A DNA stretch of 64,000 bases from Pseudomonas akapageensis (GCF_011355085.1 NZ_VXCP01000034.1:89464-153463); one strand, 5' to 3'. Positions 17,247-26,485 are shown, counted from the stretch's first letter. The notes: a model not told the origin generated them from the letters alone. A program made the numbers and translations.

Positions 17247-18584
17247 ATGAAGGTTACGGTATTTGGTACCGGTTATGTAGGGCTGACACAGGCGGCTTGT
17301 CTCGCCGAGGTCGGCCATTCGGTCTGTTGCATCGATGTGGATGCACAACGCATCGAATTGCTCAATCAGGGCCATTCTCCGATATTCGAGCCGGGCCTTG
17401 CGCCAATGCTGGAGAAGAACATTGCCTCCGGACGGCTGGTGTTCACCACCGATCAGGCCCGGGCCGTGGGGCATGCCGACATCATTTTCATCGCCGTGGG
17501 CACGCCGCCGTTGCCCGATGGCAGCGCAGACCTGCGCAATGTGTTCGCGGTGGTCGACACCATCCTGACCCATTCTCTGCACGGCAAGACCATCGTCAAC
17601 AAATCCACGTCCCCGGTCGGGACCGTGGACCGGATCAAGGACAAGATCGCCAGGCACTTCGATGACGGCAAGGGCAAGAACAGCTTCCATGTGATCAGCA
17701 ATCCCGAATTCCTCAAGGAAGGTTCGGCCATCAACGATTGCATGCGCCCGGAGCGGATCATCATCGGTGGCGCCGAAGGTGCGGATGTGGAGCTCCTCAA
17801 GGAGCTTTACCAGCCTTTCAGCCGCAACCGTGAAAAGATCATCGTCATGGATGCCCGCAGCGCCGAGCTCACCAAATATGCCGCCAACTGCATGCTCGCG
17901 ACCAAGATTTCGTTCATCAATGAAATGGCCAACCTGGCCGAACTCATGGGAGCGGACATCGAGATGGTCCGCCGTGGCATCGGTTCGGACTCGCGCATCG
18001 GCTATGACTTCATCTACCCGGGCTGTGGCTTCGGCGGCTCCTGTTTCCCCAAGGACATCAGTGCACTACAGGAAACGGCCAAAAGCCTGGGTTTCGAGCC
18101 TCGTCTGCTGCAGGCCGTAGAAGAGGTCAACAAGCGCCAGAAGCATCGTCTGTTCGAGAAGATCAGCCGGCATTACCAGGGCTCCTTGAGTGGCAAGACC
18201 TTCGCGGTCTGGGGCCTGGCCTTCAAACCCAATACCGACGACATGCGTGAAGCCTCCAGCAATGTCCTGTTGCAATCGCTGTGGGAAGCTGGTGCGCGTG
18301 TTCAGGCCCATGACCCTGAGGCCATGGGCGAAGCCCGCCGCATTCATGGCGAGCGTGACGACCTGATGCTCATGGAAAACAAGGAAGCCGCCCTGGTAGG
18401 CGCCGATGCCCTGGTGATCGTCACCGAGTGGCAGGATTTCCGAGTGATCGATCTGGATGCGGTGCCTGATCAACTGGCCGATCGGGTGGTGTTCGATGGT
18501 CGCAATCTGTTCGACCCCGCCCACATGGAAGCTGCAGGGCTCAAGTATTACGGTATTGGCCGCGGCCGGGTGATCCCGCAATGA
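17247..18584 (+). CDS. ugd: UDP-glucose 6-dehydrogenase
   Basis: A 445-residue enzyme that oxidises UDP-glucose to UDP-glucuronate with NAD. The Rossmann motif VFGTGYVGLTQAACLAE starts at residue 5, and the catalytic cysteine C266 sits in GCGFGGSCFPKD. The C-terminal UDP-binding domain has GLAFKPNTDDMREASS. It begins a cluster of surface-glycan genes; its stop overlaps the epimerase start by 4 bases, so product and next enzyme are made together. The leader (17041-17246) is AT-rich with a T-tract, different from the rest of the neighbourhood. Confidence 0.95.
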   Translation: MKVTVFGTGYVGLTQAACLAEVGHSVCCIDVDAQRIELLNQGHSPIFEPGLAPMLEKNIASGRLVFTTDQARAVGHADIIFIAVGTPPLPDGSADLRNVFAVVDTILTHSLHGKTIVNKSTSPVGTVDRIKDKIARHFDDGKGKNSFHVISNPEFLKEGSAINDCMRPERIIIGGAEGADVELLKELYQPFSRNREKIIVMDARSAELTKYAANCMLATKISFINEMANLAELMGADIEMVRRGIGSDSRIGYDFIYPGCGFGGSCFPKDISALQETAKSLGFEPRLLQAVEEVNKRQKHRLFEKISRHYQGSLSGKTFAVWGLAFKPNTDDMREASSNVLLQSLWEAGARVQAHDPEAMGEARRIHGERDDLMLMENKEAALVGADALVIVTEWQDFRVIDLDAVPDQLADRVVFDGRNLFDPAHMEAAGLKYYGIGRGRVIPQ

Positions 18585-19567
18585 CAGTACTGATCACCGG
18601 TGCAGCGGGCTTTATCGGTTTCCACACGGCCAAGCGTCTCTGCGAAGCGGGGCTGGAAGTTGTCGGGATCGATAACCTCAACGATTACTACGACGTCGAG
18701 CTCAAGCGTGCTCGGTTGGCGCAGTTGGCGGTCTACCCGAATTTCCGCTTTCAGCTGCTCGACATCGTCGATAAGGCAGAGTTGCTCGAGCTGTTCCAGG
18801 CCCAGCCGTTTACCGAAGTCATTCATTTGGCAGCGCAGGCGGGTGTTCGCTACTCGCTGGAAAATCCAGACGCCTATGCGGCATCCAACCTCGTTGGATT
18901 TCTCAATATCCTCGAGGCTTGCCGGCAGGTTAAGCCCAAGCACCTCATCTACGCGTCCAGCAGCTCGGTGTATGGCTTGAATAGCAAGCTGCCGTATTGC
19001 GTCGAGGATCCGGCCGATTGCCCGGCTTCCTTTTATGCAGCGACCAAGCGTGCCAATGAACTGATGGCGCACAGCTATTCGCACCTTTACGGGATCGAGA
19101 CCAGTGGCCTGCGCTTTTTCACCGTGTATGGACCATGGGGTCGTCCCGACATGGCCCCGATCTTGTTCACCGAGGCGATCTTGAAAAATCAGCCCATCAA
19201 TATCTACAACGATGGGCAGATGTCGCGTGATTTCACATATATCGATGACATCGTTGAAGGCATTTTTCGCCTTCGTCTGAAGCCGCCATCTTGTCAGGCC
19301 AATCCAGTGCCGGGCAGCGCCATGAACAAGGTTTACAACATCGGCAGGGGCTCGCCGGTTAAACTGCTGGACTTCGTTGAATGCATTGAGAACGCCATAG
19401 GCGTCAAGGCCCAACGCAATTACATGCCCATGCAGTCGGGTGATGTAGTCCAGACCTGGGCCGATGTGTCAGCACTGGCGCAATGGGTCGATTTCTACCC
19501 GCAAGTGTCTGTTGAGGCCGGGGTATCTGAATTTATAAAGTGGTACCGAAGCTATTACGGGGTGTAG
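18581..19567 (+). CDS. UDP-glucuronate 4-epimerase
   Basis: A 328-residue short-chain dehydrogenase/epimerase. GAAGFIGFH at residues 7-15 binds NAD, SSSVYG is near 127-132 and the catalytic Tyr-Lys pair is Y152-K156 in FYAATKRANE. The long NDYYDVELKRARL insertion after the second strand and RFFTVYGPWGRPDMA are characteristic of UDP-GlcA 4-epimerases (GAE/CapI/LspL type) rather than GalE. With ugd it would turn UDP-glucose into UDP-galacturonate. ATGA overlap with ugd. Confidence 0.88.
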   Translation: MTVLITGAAGFIGFHTAKRLCEAGLEVVGIDNLNDYYDVELKRARLAQLAVYPNFRFQLLDIVDKAELLELFQAQPFTEVIHLAAQAGVRYSLENPDAYAASNLVGFLNILEACRQVKPKHLIYASSSSVYGLNSKLPYCVEDPADCPASFYAATKRANELMAHSYSHLYGIETSGLRFFTVYGPWGRPDMAPILFTEAILKNQPINIYNDGQMSRDFTYIDDIVEGIFRLRLKPPSCQANPVPGSAMNKVYNIGRGSPVKLLDFVECIENAIGVKAQRNYMPMQSGDVVQTWADVSALAQWVDFYPQVSVEAGVSEFIKWYRSYYGV

Positions 19568-19608
19568 TTCGGTTTCATCTTTGTAAAAACAACAACACTG
19601 AGGCAGTT

Positions 19609-20349
19609 ATGAGTGACAGTATTTACGTTTCCGTTTTGATTCCCGCCAAGAACGAAGCCAGCAATTTGCCCCCCTTGCTGGAAGAGATTCGCCTGGCAAT
19701 GGCCGATGAGGCCTACGAAGTCATCGTGGTCGATGACGGCAGTACCGATAACAGCGTTGCCGAATTGCGTGCCATGAAAGCCGGCGGATTCAGCCAACTG
19801 CGAATCCTCACCCACACCCGCTCGCTGGGCCAGAGCACCTCGATCTATCACGCAGCGCTTGCTGCGCGTGGTCACTGGCTGGCGACGCTCGATGGCGACG
19901 GTCAGAACGATCCTGCGGATATCCCCGGGATGCTGGCGCTGGTGCGCGGCAGTGAAGGGGTTACCGGTGGCGTCAAGCTGGTAGCGGGCCATCGCGTCAA
20001 TCGTCGCGATACCGCCAGCAAACGCTGGGCCTCGCGTTTTGCCAATGGCCTGCGCAGCCGCATGCTCAAGGATGCCACGCCCGATACAGGTTGCGGCCTG
20101 AAAGTCGTGGAGCGCGAGGCGTTTTTGAGCCTGCCTTACTTCGATCACATGCACCGATACATACCTGCCTTGATTCAGCGTCACAACGGCAAGATGATCG
20201 TTCATCCCGTCAATCATCGTCATCGCGGCGCCGGTGTCTCGAAGTACGGCAACCTTGACCGTGCGCTGGTCGGTATTCTCGATCTGTTCGGCGTGTGGTG
20301 GTTGATCAAGCGCACCCGTTTGAATGCAATACCGCAGGAAGTCGAATGA
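19609..20349 (+). CDS. GT2 polyprenyl-phosphate glycosyltransferase
   Basis: A 246-residue family 2 glycosyltransferase starting at ATG 19609. VSVLIPAKNEASNLPPLLEE and VIVVDDGSTDNS give the nucleotide-sugar site, and LATLDGDGQNDPADIPGML is the DxD-bearing block typical of dolichyl/undecaprenyl-phosphate sugar synthases. It lacks the two C-terminal membrane helices of ArnC, resembling DPM1- or RgtE-like soluble forms. Given ugd and the epimerase, the donor is probably UDP-GalA, making polyprenyl-phosphate-GalA on the inner leaflet. Overlaps the LAB_N gene by 4 bases. Confidence 0.85.
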   Translation: MSDSIYVSVLIPAKNEASNLPPLLEEIRLAMADEAYEVIVVDDGSTDNSVAELRAMKAGGFSQLRILTHTRSLGQSTSIYHAALAARGHWLATLDGDGQNDPADIPGMLALVRGSEGVTGGVKLVAGHRVNRRDTASKRWASRFANGLRSRMLKDATPDTGCGLKVVEREAFLSLPYFDHMHRYIPALIQRHNGKMIVHPVNHRHRGAGVSKYGNLDRALVGILDLFGVWWLIKRTRLNAIPQEVE

Positions 20350-20627
20350 TGAACTTGACCAGAGAAACGCTGTGGCTGGTGGTCGGTTTTGCCGGCCAGG
20401 TCGTGTTTACCGGGCGTTTTGCCCTGCAGTGGCTGTACAGCGAATACAAGAAGCGCAGCGTGATTCCGGTGGGCTTCTGGTATTTGAGCATTCTGGGCAG
20501 CGCCTTGCTGCTGGCTTATGCGATTTACCGTGAAGACCCGGTGTTCATCGTTGGTCAATCGTTCGGCTTTGTCGTGTACCTGCGTAACCTGCAATTGATT
20601 GCCCGTCACAAAGAGCTCAAGGAATAG
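20346..20627 (+). CDS. Lipid-A-biosynthesis N-terminal (LAB_N) domain membrane protein
   Basis: A 93-residue protein with three hydrophobic segments and the LAB_N signature: FAGQVVFTGRFALQWLYSEY followed by KKRSVIPVGFWYLSILGS and FGFVVYLRNLQLI. These small proteins sit beside polyprenyl-phosphate glycosyltransferases and are thought to partner them, or to act like small flippases, in lipid A sugar addition. ATG 20346 overlaps the stop of the GT2 gene; a second ATG follows at 20349. Confidence 0.88.
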   Translation: MMNLTRETLWLVVGFAGQVVFTGRFALQWLYSEYKKRSVIPVGFWYLSILGSALLLAYAIYREDPVFIVGQSFGFVVYLRNLQLIARHKELKE

Positions 20628-20631
20628 CCCG

Positions 20632-22155
20632 GTGTTTAAACACTTGTCACCACGGACCGAATGCATCCTATTGGTGCTGCTGGCGTTGCTGCTGATCGGG
20701 GCGGGCCTGGGCCTGCGCCAGCCGATCAACGTCGACGAAGAGCGCTTTCTCGGTGTTTCCCTGGAAATGCTGCAGAGCGGTTCCTGGTTTGTCCCCCACC
20801 GCGCGGCGGAAATCTACCCCGACAAGCCGCCGCTGTTCATGTGGGCGGTGGCATTCTTCACGATGCTGACCGGGCTACCGAAGGTGGCGCTGTACCTGCC
20901 GGGACTGATTTCCGGTGCCGTGGCGACGGCGTGCCTGTATGACCTGGGACGGCGTTTGTGGAACCGCCGTGTCGGCCGGATCGCGGCGCTGCTGTTCCTG
21001 GCGACCTACCAGACCTACAGCATCCTGCGAACCGGGCAGATCGACAGTTTTCTCTGCCTGTGGATCGCCTTGGGCATGTATGGCCTGGTACGCCATTTGC
21101 TGCTGGGCCCGGCATGGGGTTGGTTCTATGCGGCGTGCGCAGCCATGGGGCTGGGCATTGCAAGCAAGGGCGTGGGCTTTGTACCGGCGCTGATGTTGAT
21201 TCCCTACGCCTATGCGGTCCATAAGGGCTGGCGCGGCGTCGTGGCCATGCCCAATCGCAAGGGTGCCTGGTTTCTAGGGCTGCTGGTGACCCTGGCGGCG
21301 ATCGGCGTCTGGCTGTTGCCAGTATTGATTTCGGTTGCCGTTCAGCAAGATGCCGACGGTGTGGCGTACCTGAAGAATATTCTGTTGCACCAGACCGCCC
21401 AGCGTTATGCCAGCGCCTGGGAACACCAGGAACCGTTCTGGTATTTCATCGTCAAGGTGATTCCGAAGTACTGGCTGCCGATGTTCCTCGCGTTGCCATG
21501 GTTCGTGCCAGCCTGGCGCCGTCAGTTGCTCAAGCATGACGGCCGGATCCTGGTCCTGTTGGGTTGGGTGGTGCTGGTACTGGTGTTCTTCAGCCTCAGC
21601 AGCGGCAAGCGCAAGCTGTACATCTACCCGGCCTTGCCTGGCCTGGCGCTGGCGGCGGCGCCACTGGTGCCCTGGTTGTTGCGTCGCTGGTTCGCCGGAC
21701 GGCCATTGGGGCGCAAGGTCTTCACCGGGTTGGTGGTGGCGTGGTTCTGCATCTGGTTTGCCCGCGGCTTCATCGAACCGGTCAAGGAGGGGGCCAACCC
21801 CCACGAAGACATCATGCGTCAGGCCGCTACCCTGACCAACGGTGCCGAGCTCGTTCTGTCTGGTTGGCGAGAGGGTCATTGGTTGTTCGCGCAGCAACCC
21901 ATCGTTCATTTCGGCTTCCTCGAAGGCTCGACCGTCGATCAGGCTGCCCTGTGGTTGCGTGGCCATCCAAAGGACTTTGCCCTGGTACCCGCCCATGACA
22001 TGGCGCGGTGCTTCATGCCCGAAAAGGGCCGCACGCTGGGTGCGACCTCGCGTGCCGAGTTCGTGGTCGTGGGGGCCGACGCGGACAACGGCAAGTGCAA
22101 CCCCGAGCCGCCGGCTCGCGTGTACCGGTTCGCCTGGCACAAACCCCTCCTGTAA
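20632..22155 (+). CDS. ArnT-like GT-C glycosyltransferase (family 39/83), first copy
   Basis: A 507-residue integral membrane glycosyltransferase. GTG at 20632 (VFKHLSPRTE) is chosen as start because an AAGGAA site precedes it; TTG at 20599 is possible. The catalytic acidic loop after the first membrane helix reads INVDEERFLGVSLEM, followed by PDKPPLFMW, the ArnT/PMT hallmark. About eleven further membrane segments and a periplasmic C-terminal domain follow. It should transfer a sugar from a polyprenyl-phosphate donor to an acceptor on the periplasmic face, probably lipid A or core. Confidence 0.85.
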   Translation: MFKHLSPRTECILLVLLALLLIGAGLGLRQPINVDEERFLGVSLEMLQSGSWFVPHRAAEIYPDKPPLFMWAVAFFTMLTGLPKVALYLPGLISGAVATACLYDLGRRLWNRRVGRIAALLFLATYQTYSILRTGQIDSFLCLWIALGMYGLVRHLLLGPAWGWFYAACAAMGLGIASKGVGFVPALMLIPYAYAVHKGWRGVVAMPNRKGAWFLGLLVTLAAIGVWLLPVLISVAVQQDADGVAYLKNILLHQTAQRYASAWEHQEPFWYFIVKVIPKYWLPMFLALPWFVPAWRRQLLKHDGRILVLLGWVVLVLVFFSLSSGKRKLYIYPALPGLALAAAPLVPWLLRRWFAGRPLGRKVFTGLVVAWFCIWFARGFIEPVKEGANPHEDIMRQAATLTNGAELVLSGWREGHWLFAQQPIVHFGFLEGSTVDQAALWLRGHPKDFALVPAHDMARCFMPEKGRTLGATSRAEFVVVGADADNGKCNPEPPARVYRFAWHKPLL

Positions 22156-22242
22156 TGCAGTTGTGAACAATCCCCCGGGCGTCGTCGCCCGGTGGATTCC
22201 TACGCCCTCCAGAAACCCAAGACACCGATCCAGGACGGAAAC

Positions 22243-23697
22243 ATGAGTGCGCAGCCAATGAAGTCGAATAGCGAAAACAGGTTGTTGTTCTGGAGCACCG
22301 TGCTGATGGCAACCCTGGTGCTGCTGCTGTTTTTCTGGGGGCTGGGTTCGCTGTCCTTTCTCAGCCTCAACGAAGCGCGTCGTGCTATCTCTGCCCGGGA
22401 GATGCATGCGAGCGGACAGTGGTTGTTGCCGTATATGAACGGTGACTTGTACCTGTCCAAGCCACCGCTGTTTTACTGGCTGGAACTGATCTCTTCGCAG
22501 CTGTTGGGTTCGGTGTCCGAGTGGAGCGTACGCTTGCCTTCGGCCGTGTTCGCCACGGTCTGCTGTCTGGCGGTATATCGGTTCGGCGTAAAGCTGGCGG
22601 GGCGGCAGGTTGGAATGTACGCCGTCATTTTCCTGGCCGCGAACGCCGGGTTCAGTTTGTTCGCCCGGCGCGCCGAAATTGAAATGGCGCTGACCGGCAT
22701 GGTCTTCGTTGCCGTCTACGCGGCCTGGCAGTTCCTGTTCCAGCAAGGCAGCCGTGCCTGGGCGCTGCTCAGTTACGCGCTGTTGGGCTTTGGTCTGCTG
22801 ACCAAGGGGCCCGTCACGCTGCTCTGGGTCATCGTGCCCATCCTGGTGTATGCGCTACTGACACGCGACTCGCGGGCCAAGGCCTACCTGAGCTATATCC
22901 CCGGCTGGCTGCTGATGCTGGCCATCGGCAGCTCATGGTACCTGGCGGTGTCGCTGAAAGAAGGGTGGGGCATCTGGTCGGCGGTGCTGCAGGAAGACAT
23001 CGTCAAGAAGATCAACGGCAGCGGCGCCGAGACCTGGTACGCCTACCTGCAGTATCTGGCCGGTGACTTCTTCCCGTTCTGGCTGATCCTGCTGGTGCGC
23101 CCTCGGCAGCTGTGGCAAGACATCCGCTCCAACCGCGAGCTGATGTTCCTGACGTGTTGCTGCCTGGTCCCTTTAGTGCTGTTTTCGTTTTTCTCCGAGA
23201 AACACGCCAAGTACCTGCTGCCGACTTACCCGGCCATTGTCTTGCTACTGGCCTGGCAATGGGCGAAGGTATTGGCGGCTATCCAGGGCAAATGGCGGCA
23301 TGTGTTAGTCTGGCTGCCATGGATCCTGTTGTGCGGCTTCGTGCTGTTCTACAGTTGTTTCGAAGCGCGGGTGTTCGCCCATCGCATCAAGGCCTTTCCA
23401 GAAGTGGATAAAGCGGTCGCCAGCTATCCCGGCCAGCCGTTCTACACGATCGGGTCACCGGACATACGTCTGGTCTATTACGCAGGCCGGCATGTCACAC
23501 CACTGACCATCGAACAAGTGCAGCAGCGCAGTGCATCGCCGGGCTTGCTCTTTGTCACCGAGCCGCTGCCAGTTGCGCTGGAAGGCTTGAAGTCATGTAC
23601 CCTTGCGCGTTTCGACCCTTACCTGAAAAGAAAGCGGGCCGCGCTGTTGATCGGATTGGGGTCTACCTGCCAAGCGGAGCACCTGTCTGTGCCTTGA
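22243..23697 (+). CDS. ArnT-like GT-C glycosyltransferase (family 39/83), second copy
   Basis: A 484-residue paralogue of the preceding gene, starting at ATG 22243 after a GGACGGA site. The acceptor-loop motif is SLNEARRAISAREMHASGQW with Asn where the first copy and most relatives have Asp, followed by LYLSKPPLFYWLEL. About ten to twelve membrane segments follow (for example LLSYALLGFGLLTKGPVTLL). Two GT-C enzymes with one donor-making GT2 suggest addition of sugar at two positions. The D-to-N change could mean altered activity; I cannot tell from sequence alone. Confidence 0.82.
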   Translation: MSAQPMKSNSENRLLFWSTVLMATLVLLLFFWGLGSLSFLSLNEARRAISAREMHASGQWLLPYMNGDLYLSKPPLFYWLELISSQLLGSVSEWSVRLPSAVFATVCCLAVYRFGVKLAGRQVGMYAVIFLAANAGFSLFARRAEIEMALTGMVFVAVYAAWQFLFQQGSRAWALLSYALLGFGLLTKGPVTLLWVIVPILVYALLTRDSRAKAYLSYIPGWLLMLAIGSSWYLAVSLKEGWGIWSAVLQEDIVKKINGSGAETWYAYLQYLAGDFFPFWLILLVRPRQLWQDIRSNRELMFLTCCCLVPLVLFSFFSEKHAKYLLPTYPAIVLLLAWQWAKVLAAIQGKWRHVLVWLPWILLCGFVLFYSCFEARVFAHRIKAFPEVDKAVASYPGQPFYTIGSPDIRLVYYAGRHVTPLTIEQVQQRSASPGLLFVTEPLPVALEGLKSCTLARFDPYLKRKRAALLIGLGSTCQAEHLSVP

Positions 23698-23742
23698 GAC
23701 GAGGTGTACGCTCGGCACCTGGCAAGATAAAAGGAATTTACA

Positions 23743-25662
23743 ATGCGTTTGTCTCAATCGGCGCCCGGGCGCTATTTGCTGTTGCTGACCACGACCTGGT
23801 TCGTGATCTTTCTGCTGACCCGAGGGGTCCTGTTCTTCAGCCACCTGGATGAGGCCGGCAGCAGCTACCTGCCGACATTCGGCATCGGTCTGTTCTATGA
23901 CCTGGCCTTCCTGGTGTACACCGCATTGCCCCTGGGCCTCTATCTGCTGTTCTGCCCGCCGCGGCTGTGGCGCACACGCGCACACCGGGTGTTCCTGCAG
24001 GTCGTGCTGACCCTCAGCATTTTCATCATGCTGTTCACCGCCGTCGCCGAATGGCTGTTCTGGGACGAGTTTGGCGTACGTTTCAACTTCATTGCCGTGG
24101 ACTACCTGGTTTATTCCGATGAGGTGTTGAACAACATCCTGGAGTCCTACCCGATAGGCACGCTGCTGAGCATTCTTGCGGTCGTCGCCATCGGCCTGAG
24201 CCTGCTGCTGCGCAAGCCGCTCCAGCGTGCGCTGGACGCGCCCCTGCCGGTTTGGCGCCAACGCCTGGTCGGTGCCGCAGGCCTGTTCATCCTGACCGGG
24301 CTGTGCATGCAGTTCGTAGACCAGGACAGCCCACGTGGCCAGGGCGGCAACGCCTACCAACGGGAACTGGCCAGCAATGGCCCTTATCAGTTCTTCGCCG
24401 CGTTCAGGAACAACGAACTCGATTACCAGCAGTTCTACAGCAGCTTGCCGGTCGATGAGGTGGCCAAACAGATCCGCACGGAACTGAGCGAACCCAATGC
24501 ACAGTTCGTCGGCACCGACCCGCTCGACATCCGCCGCACGATTACCAACCCGGGCACGCCGACCACCCCGAACATCATTCTGGTGACCATCGAGAGCCTG
24601 AGCGCCAAGTACCTTGGCAGCAACGGTGACGAGCGCAACCTGACTCCCAATCTGGATGCACTGCGCAAGCAGAGCCTGTACTTCAACAACTTCTACGCCA
24701 CCGGTACCCGTACCGACCGCGGGCTCGAAGCCATTACCCTGTCGATTCCGCCAACTCCCGGCCGCTCGATCGTCAAGCGGGTAGGGCGCGAGAGCGGTTT
24801 TGCCAGCTTCGGCCAGCAGCTGGCGGCCGTGGGCTATGACAGCGTGTTCGTCTACGGCGGTCGCGGTTACTTCGACAACATGAATGCCTTCTTCAGTGGC
24901 AATGGCTATCGGGTTGTCGATCAGAGCAGCGTCAAGGAGTCGGATATCAGCTTCAAGAATGCCTGGGGCATGTCGGATGAAGACCTCTACACCCAGGCGC
25001 TGAAGCTGGCGGACGCCGATCATGCCAATCAGGTGCCCTTCCTGTTGCAATTGATGACGACGTCGAACCACCGGCCATACACCTACCCTGAGGGGCGTAT
25101 CGACATCAAGTCGGGCAATGGTCGTGATGGTGCGGTGAAGTACACCGACTACGCGATTGGCCAGTTCCTTGAGCAGGCACGGAAAAAGCCGTGGTTCGAC
25201 AACACCATTTTCGTCTTCGTTGCCGACCACACCGCCGGGAGCGCGGGCAAGGAAGACTTGCCGATCAACAACTATCAGATCCCGCTGTTCATCTATGCAC
25301 CCAAGCTGATCGAAGCCAGGGAAGTGTCGCACCTGGCCAGCCAGATCGATCTGGCGCCAACGCTGCTGGCCATGTTGAACATGAGCTACACCTCAACTTT
25401 CTTCGGCCGCAACCTGTTGGTGGATAACCCGTTGCCACCGCGGGTACTGGTGGGCAATTATCAGCACCTGGGCCTGTTCGACGGCACCAACCTGGCGATC
25501 CTCAGCCCGCGTGGCGGCCTGCGCCGTCACGACCAGGCCCTGGGTGAAAGTCATGAAGTGGTCAGCACCTCGGCAGACCCGTTGATCGTTCGCGCCATCA
25601 CCTATTACCAGACCGCCAGTTATGGCTTCAAACAACACCTGCTCGATTGGCTGCAAGAGTAG
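23743..25662 (+). CDS. LTA-synthase-like sulfatase-fold phosphotransferase
   Basis: A 639-residue inner-membrane enzyme. Five hydrophobic segments occupy residues 10-165; the periplasmic alkaline-phosphatase-fold domain starts with NIILVTIESLSAKYLG near 275 (metal-binding Glu), has the probable nucleophile Thr324 in ATGTRTDRGLEA, and ends with FVFVADHTAGSAG carrying the metal-binding Asp-His. In Gram-negatives this family transfers phosphoglycerol or similar groups to periplasmic glucans or LPS. Its position at the end of the glycan cluster suggests a decoration step, with substrate unknown. Confidence 0.85.
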   Translation: MRLSQSAPGRYLLLLTTTWFVIFLLTRGVLFFSHLDEAGSSYLPTFGIGLFYDLAFLVYTALPLGLYLLFCPPRLWRTRAHRVFLQVVLTLSIFIMLFTAVAEWLFWDEFGVRFNFIAVDYLVYSDEVLNNILESYPIGTLLSILAVVAIGLSLLLRKPLQRALDAPLPVWRQRLVGAAGLFILTGLCMQFVDQDSPRGQGGNAYQRELASNGPYQFFAAFRNNELDYQQFYSSLPVDEVAKQIRTELSEPNAQFVGTDPLDIRRTITNPGTPTTPNIILVTIESLSAKYLGSNGDERNLTPNLDALRKQSLYFNNFYATGTRTDRGLEAITLSIPPTPGRSIVKRVGRESGFASFGQQLAAVGYDSVFVYGGRGYFDNMNAFFSGNGYRVVDQSSVKESDISFKNAWGMSDEDLYTQALKLADADHANQVPFLLQLMTTSNHRPYTYPEGRIDIKSGNGRDGAVKYTDYAIGQFLEQARKKPWFDNTIFVFVADHTAGSAGKEDLPINNYQIPLFIYAPKLIEAREVSHLASQIDLAPTLLAMLNMSYTSTFFGRNLLVDNPLPPRVLVGNYQHLGLFDGTNLAILSPRGGLRRHDQALGESHEVVSTSADPLIVRAITYYQTASYGFKQHLLDWLQE

Positions 25663-25696
25663 AGTTGTCTTGCAGTGACAGCGTCGGCTATTCGAT

Positions 25697-25730
25697 CTCG
25701 TTCCCACTTTCAGCGTGAAGTGGGAGCGAG
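25697..25730. repeat. Short CTCGTTCCCAC hairpin, solo form of the palindromic repeat
   Basis: CTCGTTCCCACTT and AAGTGGGAGCGAG form a 13-bp stem with one mismatch around a short loop. The outer bases match the 99-111-bp repeats elsewhere. It lies between the convergent stops of the LTA-synthase-like gene and the flavin reductase gene and probably works as a bidirectional transcript end. Confidence 0.6.
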
Positions 25731-25732
25731 CG

Positions 25733-26332
25733 TCAGCTCTCCAGCATTTTCCCGTCCAGCGCATCCCCGATTTTCAAGAAATGCCCGCCGGCCACATGGT
25801 GCAAGGTGCGCAGCTCATCCTGCCCCGTGAAGTTCCAGCGGCCGTCCTTGAATACCCGTTCGTCGGCTTGTGCGGCGATGACTTCGCCGAGAAACAGGTC
25901 GTATTGCTGCTGGTTGTGGGGTTCGGGCAGGAGCCGGCACTCCAGCCAGGCAACGCAGCCGTCCAGCAGAGGGGCTGTGCAGGTGGAGCTGGTGAAGGTT
26001 GGCAGGCCGTAGCGCTCGAACTTGTCCTGTTCGGCGCCCTGGCTGATTTCAAGCCCGGAGGTGGAACCGACCGTCTGGACGATATCGACTTGCCGGGCGC
26101 AGGGGATATTGAGTACGAAGGTACCGGCAGCTTCCAGCAGTTGCCGGGTCCAGGTGCTTTTGTCGAGCACCACGGCAACCTTGGGTGGCTCGAAATCCAG
26201 CGGCATGGCCCAGGCGGCGGCCATGATATTGCGTTGTCCGCCATGGGCGGCGCTGACCAGCACGGTCGGGCCGTGGTTGATCAGGCGGTAGGCTTTGGAC
26301 AGGGGGACGGGGCGGCGGTGGGATGCGGTCAT
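25733..26332 (-). CDS. Flavin reductase-like domain protein
   Basis: A 199-residue protein of the FMN-binding split-barrel flavin reductase family. It starts at ATG 26332 with MTASHRRPVPLSKAYRLINH; typical elements are GPTVLVSAAHGGQRNIMAAA, WAMPLDFEPPKVAVVLDKST (flavin-phosphate loop), FVLNIPCARQ and the C-terminal HHVAGGHFLKIGD. It probably reduces or binds FMN with NAD(P)H. The reading frame continues upstream through a REP pair, which is not coding. Confidence 0.85.
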   Translation of the reverse strand: MTASHRRPVPLSKAYRLINHGPTVLVSAAHGGQRNIMAAAWAMPLDFEPPKVAVVLDKSTWTRQLLEAAGTFVLNIPCARQVDIVQTVGSTSGLEISQGAEQDKFERYGLPTFTSSTCTAPLLDGCVAWLECRLLPEPHNQQQYDLFLGEVIAAQADERVFKDGRWNFTGQDELRTLHHVAGGHFLKIGDALDGKMLES

Positions 26333-26395
26333 GGATAACTGCTCCTGGGCAAATGACCGGATTGTAGCGGTATTGCAGAAAGACCGAGTCGCCTG

Positions 26396-26464
26396 CATCG
26401 CTGGCAAGCCAGCTCCCACAGAGGTCTGCGGTCTACCCTGTGGGAGCTGGCTTGCCAGCGATGG
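26396..26464. repeat. REP pair (BIME-like)
   Basis: Two inverted Pseudomonas REP sequences, CATCGCTGGCAAGCCAGCTC at 26396 and its complement ending at 26464, separated by 17 bp. They lie between the flavin reductase promoter and the end of the GST gene. Confidence 0.9.
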
Positions 26465-26485
26465 GGGCACCGCGGTATCGCCGCT

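Noticed and set aside
23593..25332. Minus-strand reading frame of 579 codons
   Set aside because: Antisense to the LTA-synthase-like gene, which has clear membrane and catalytic motifs.
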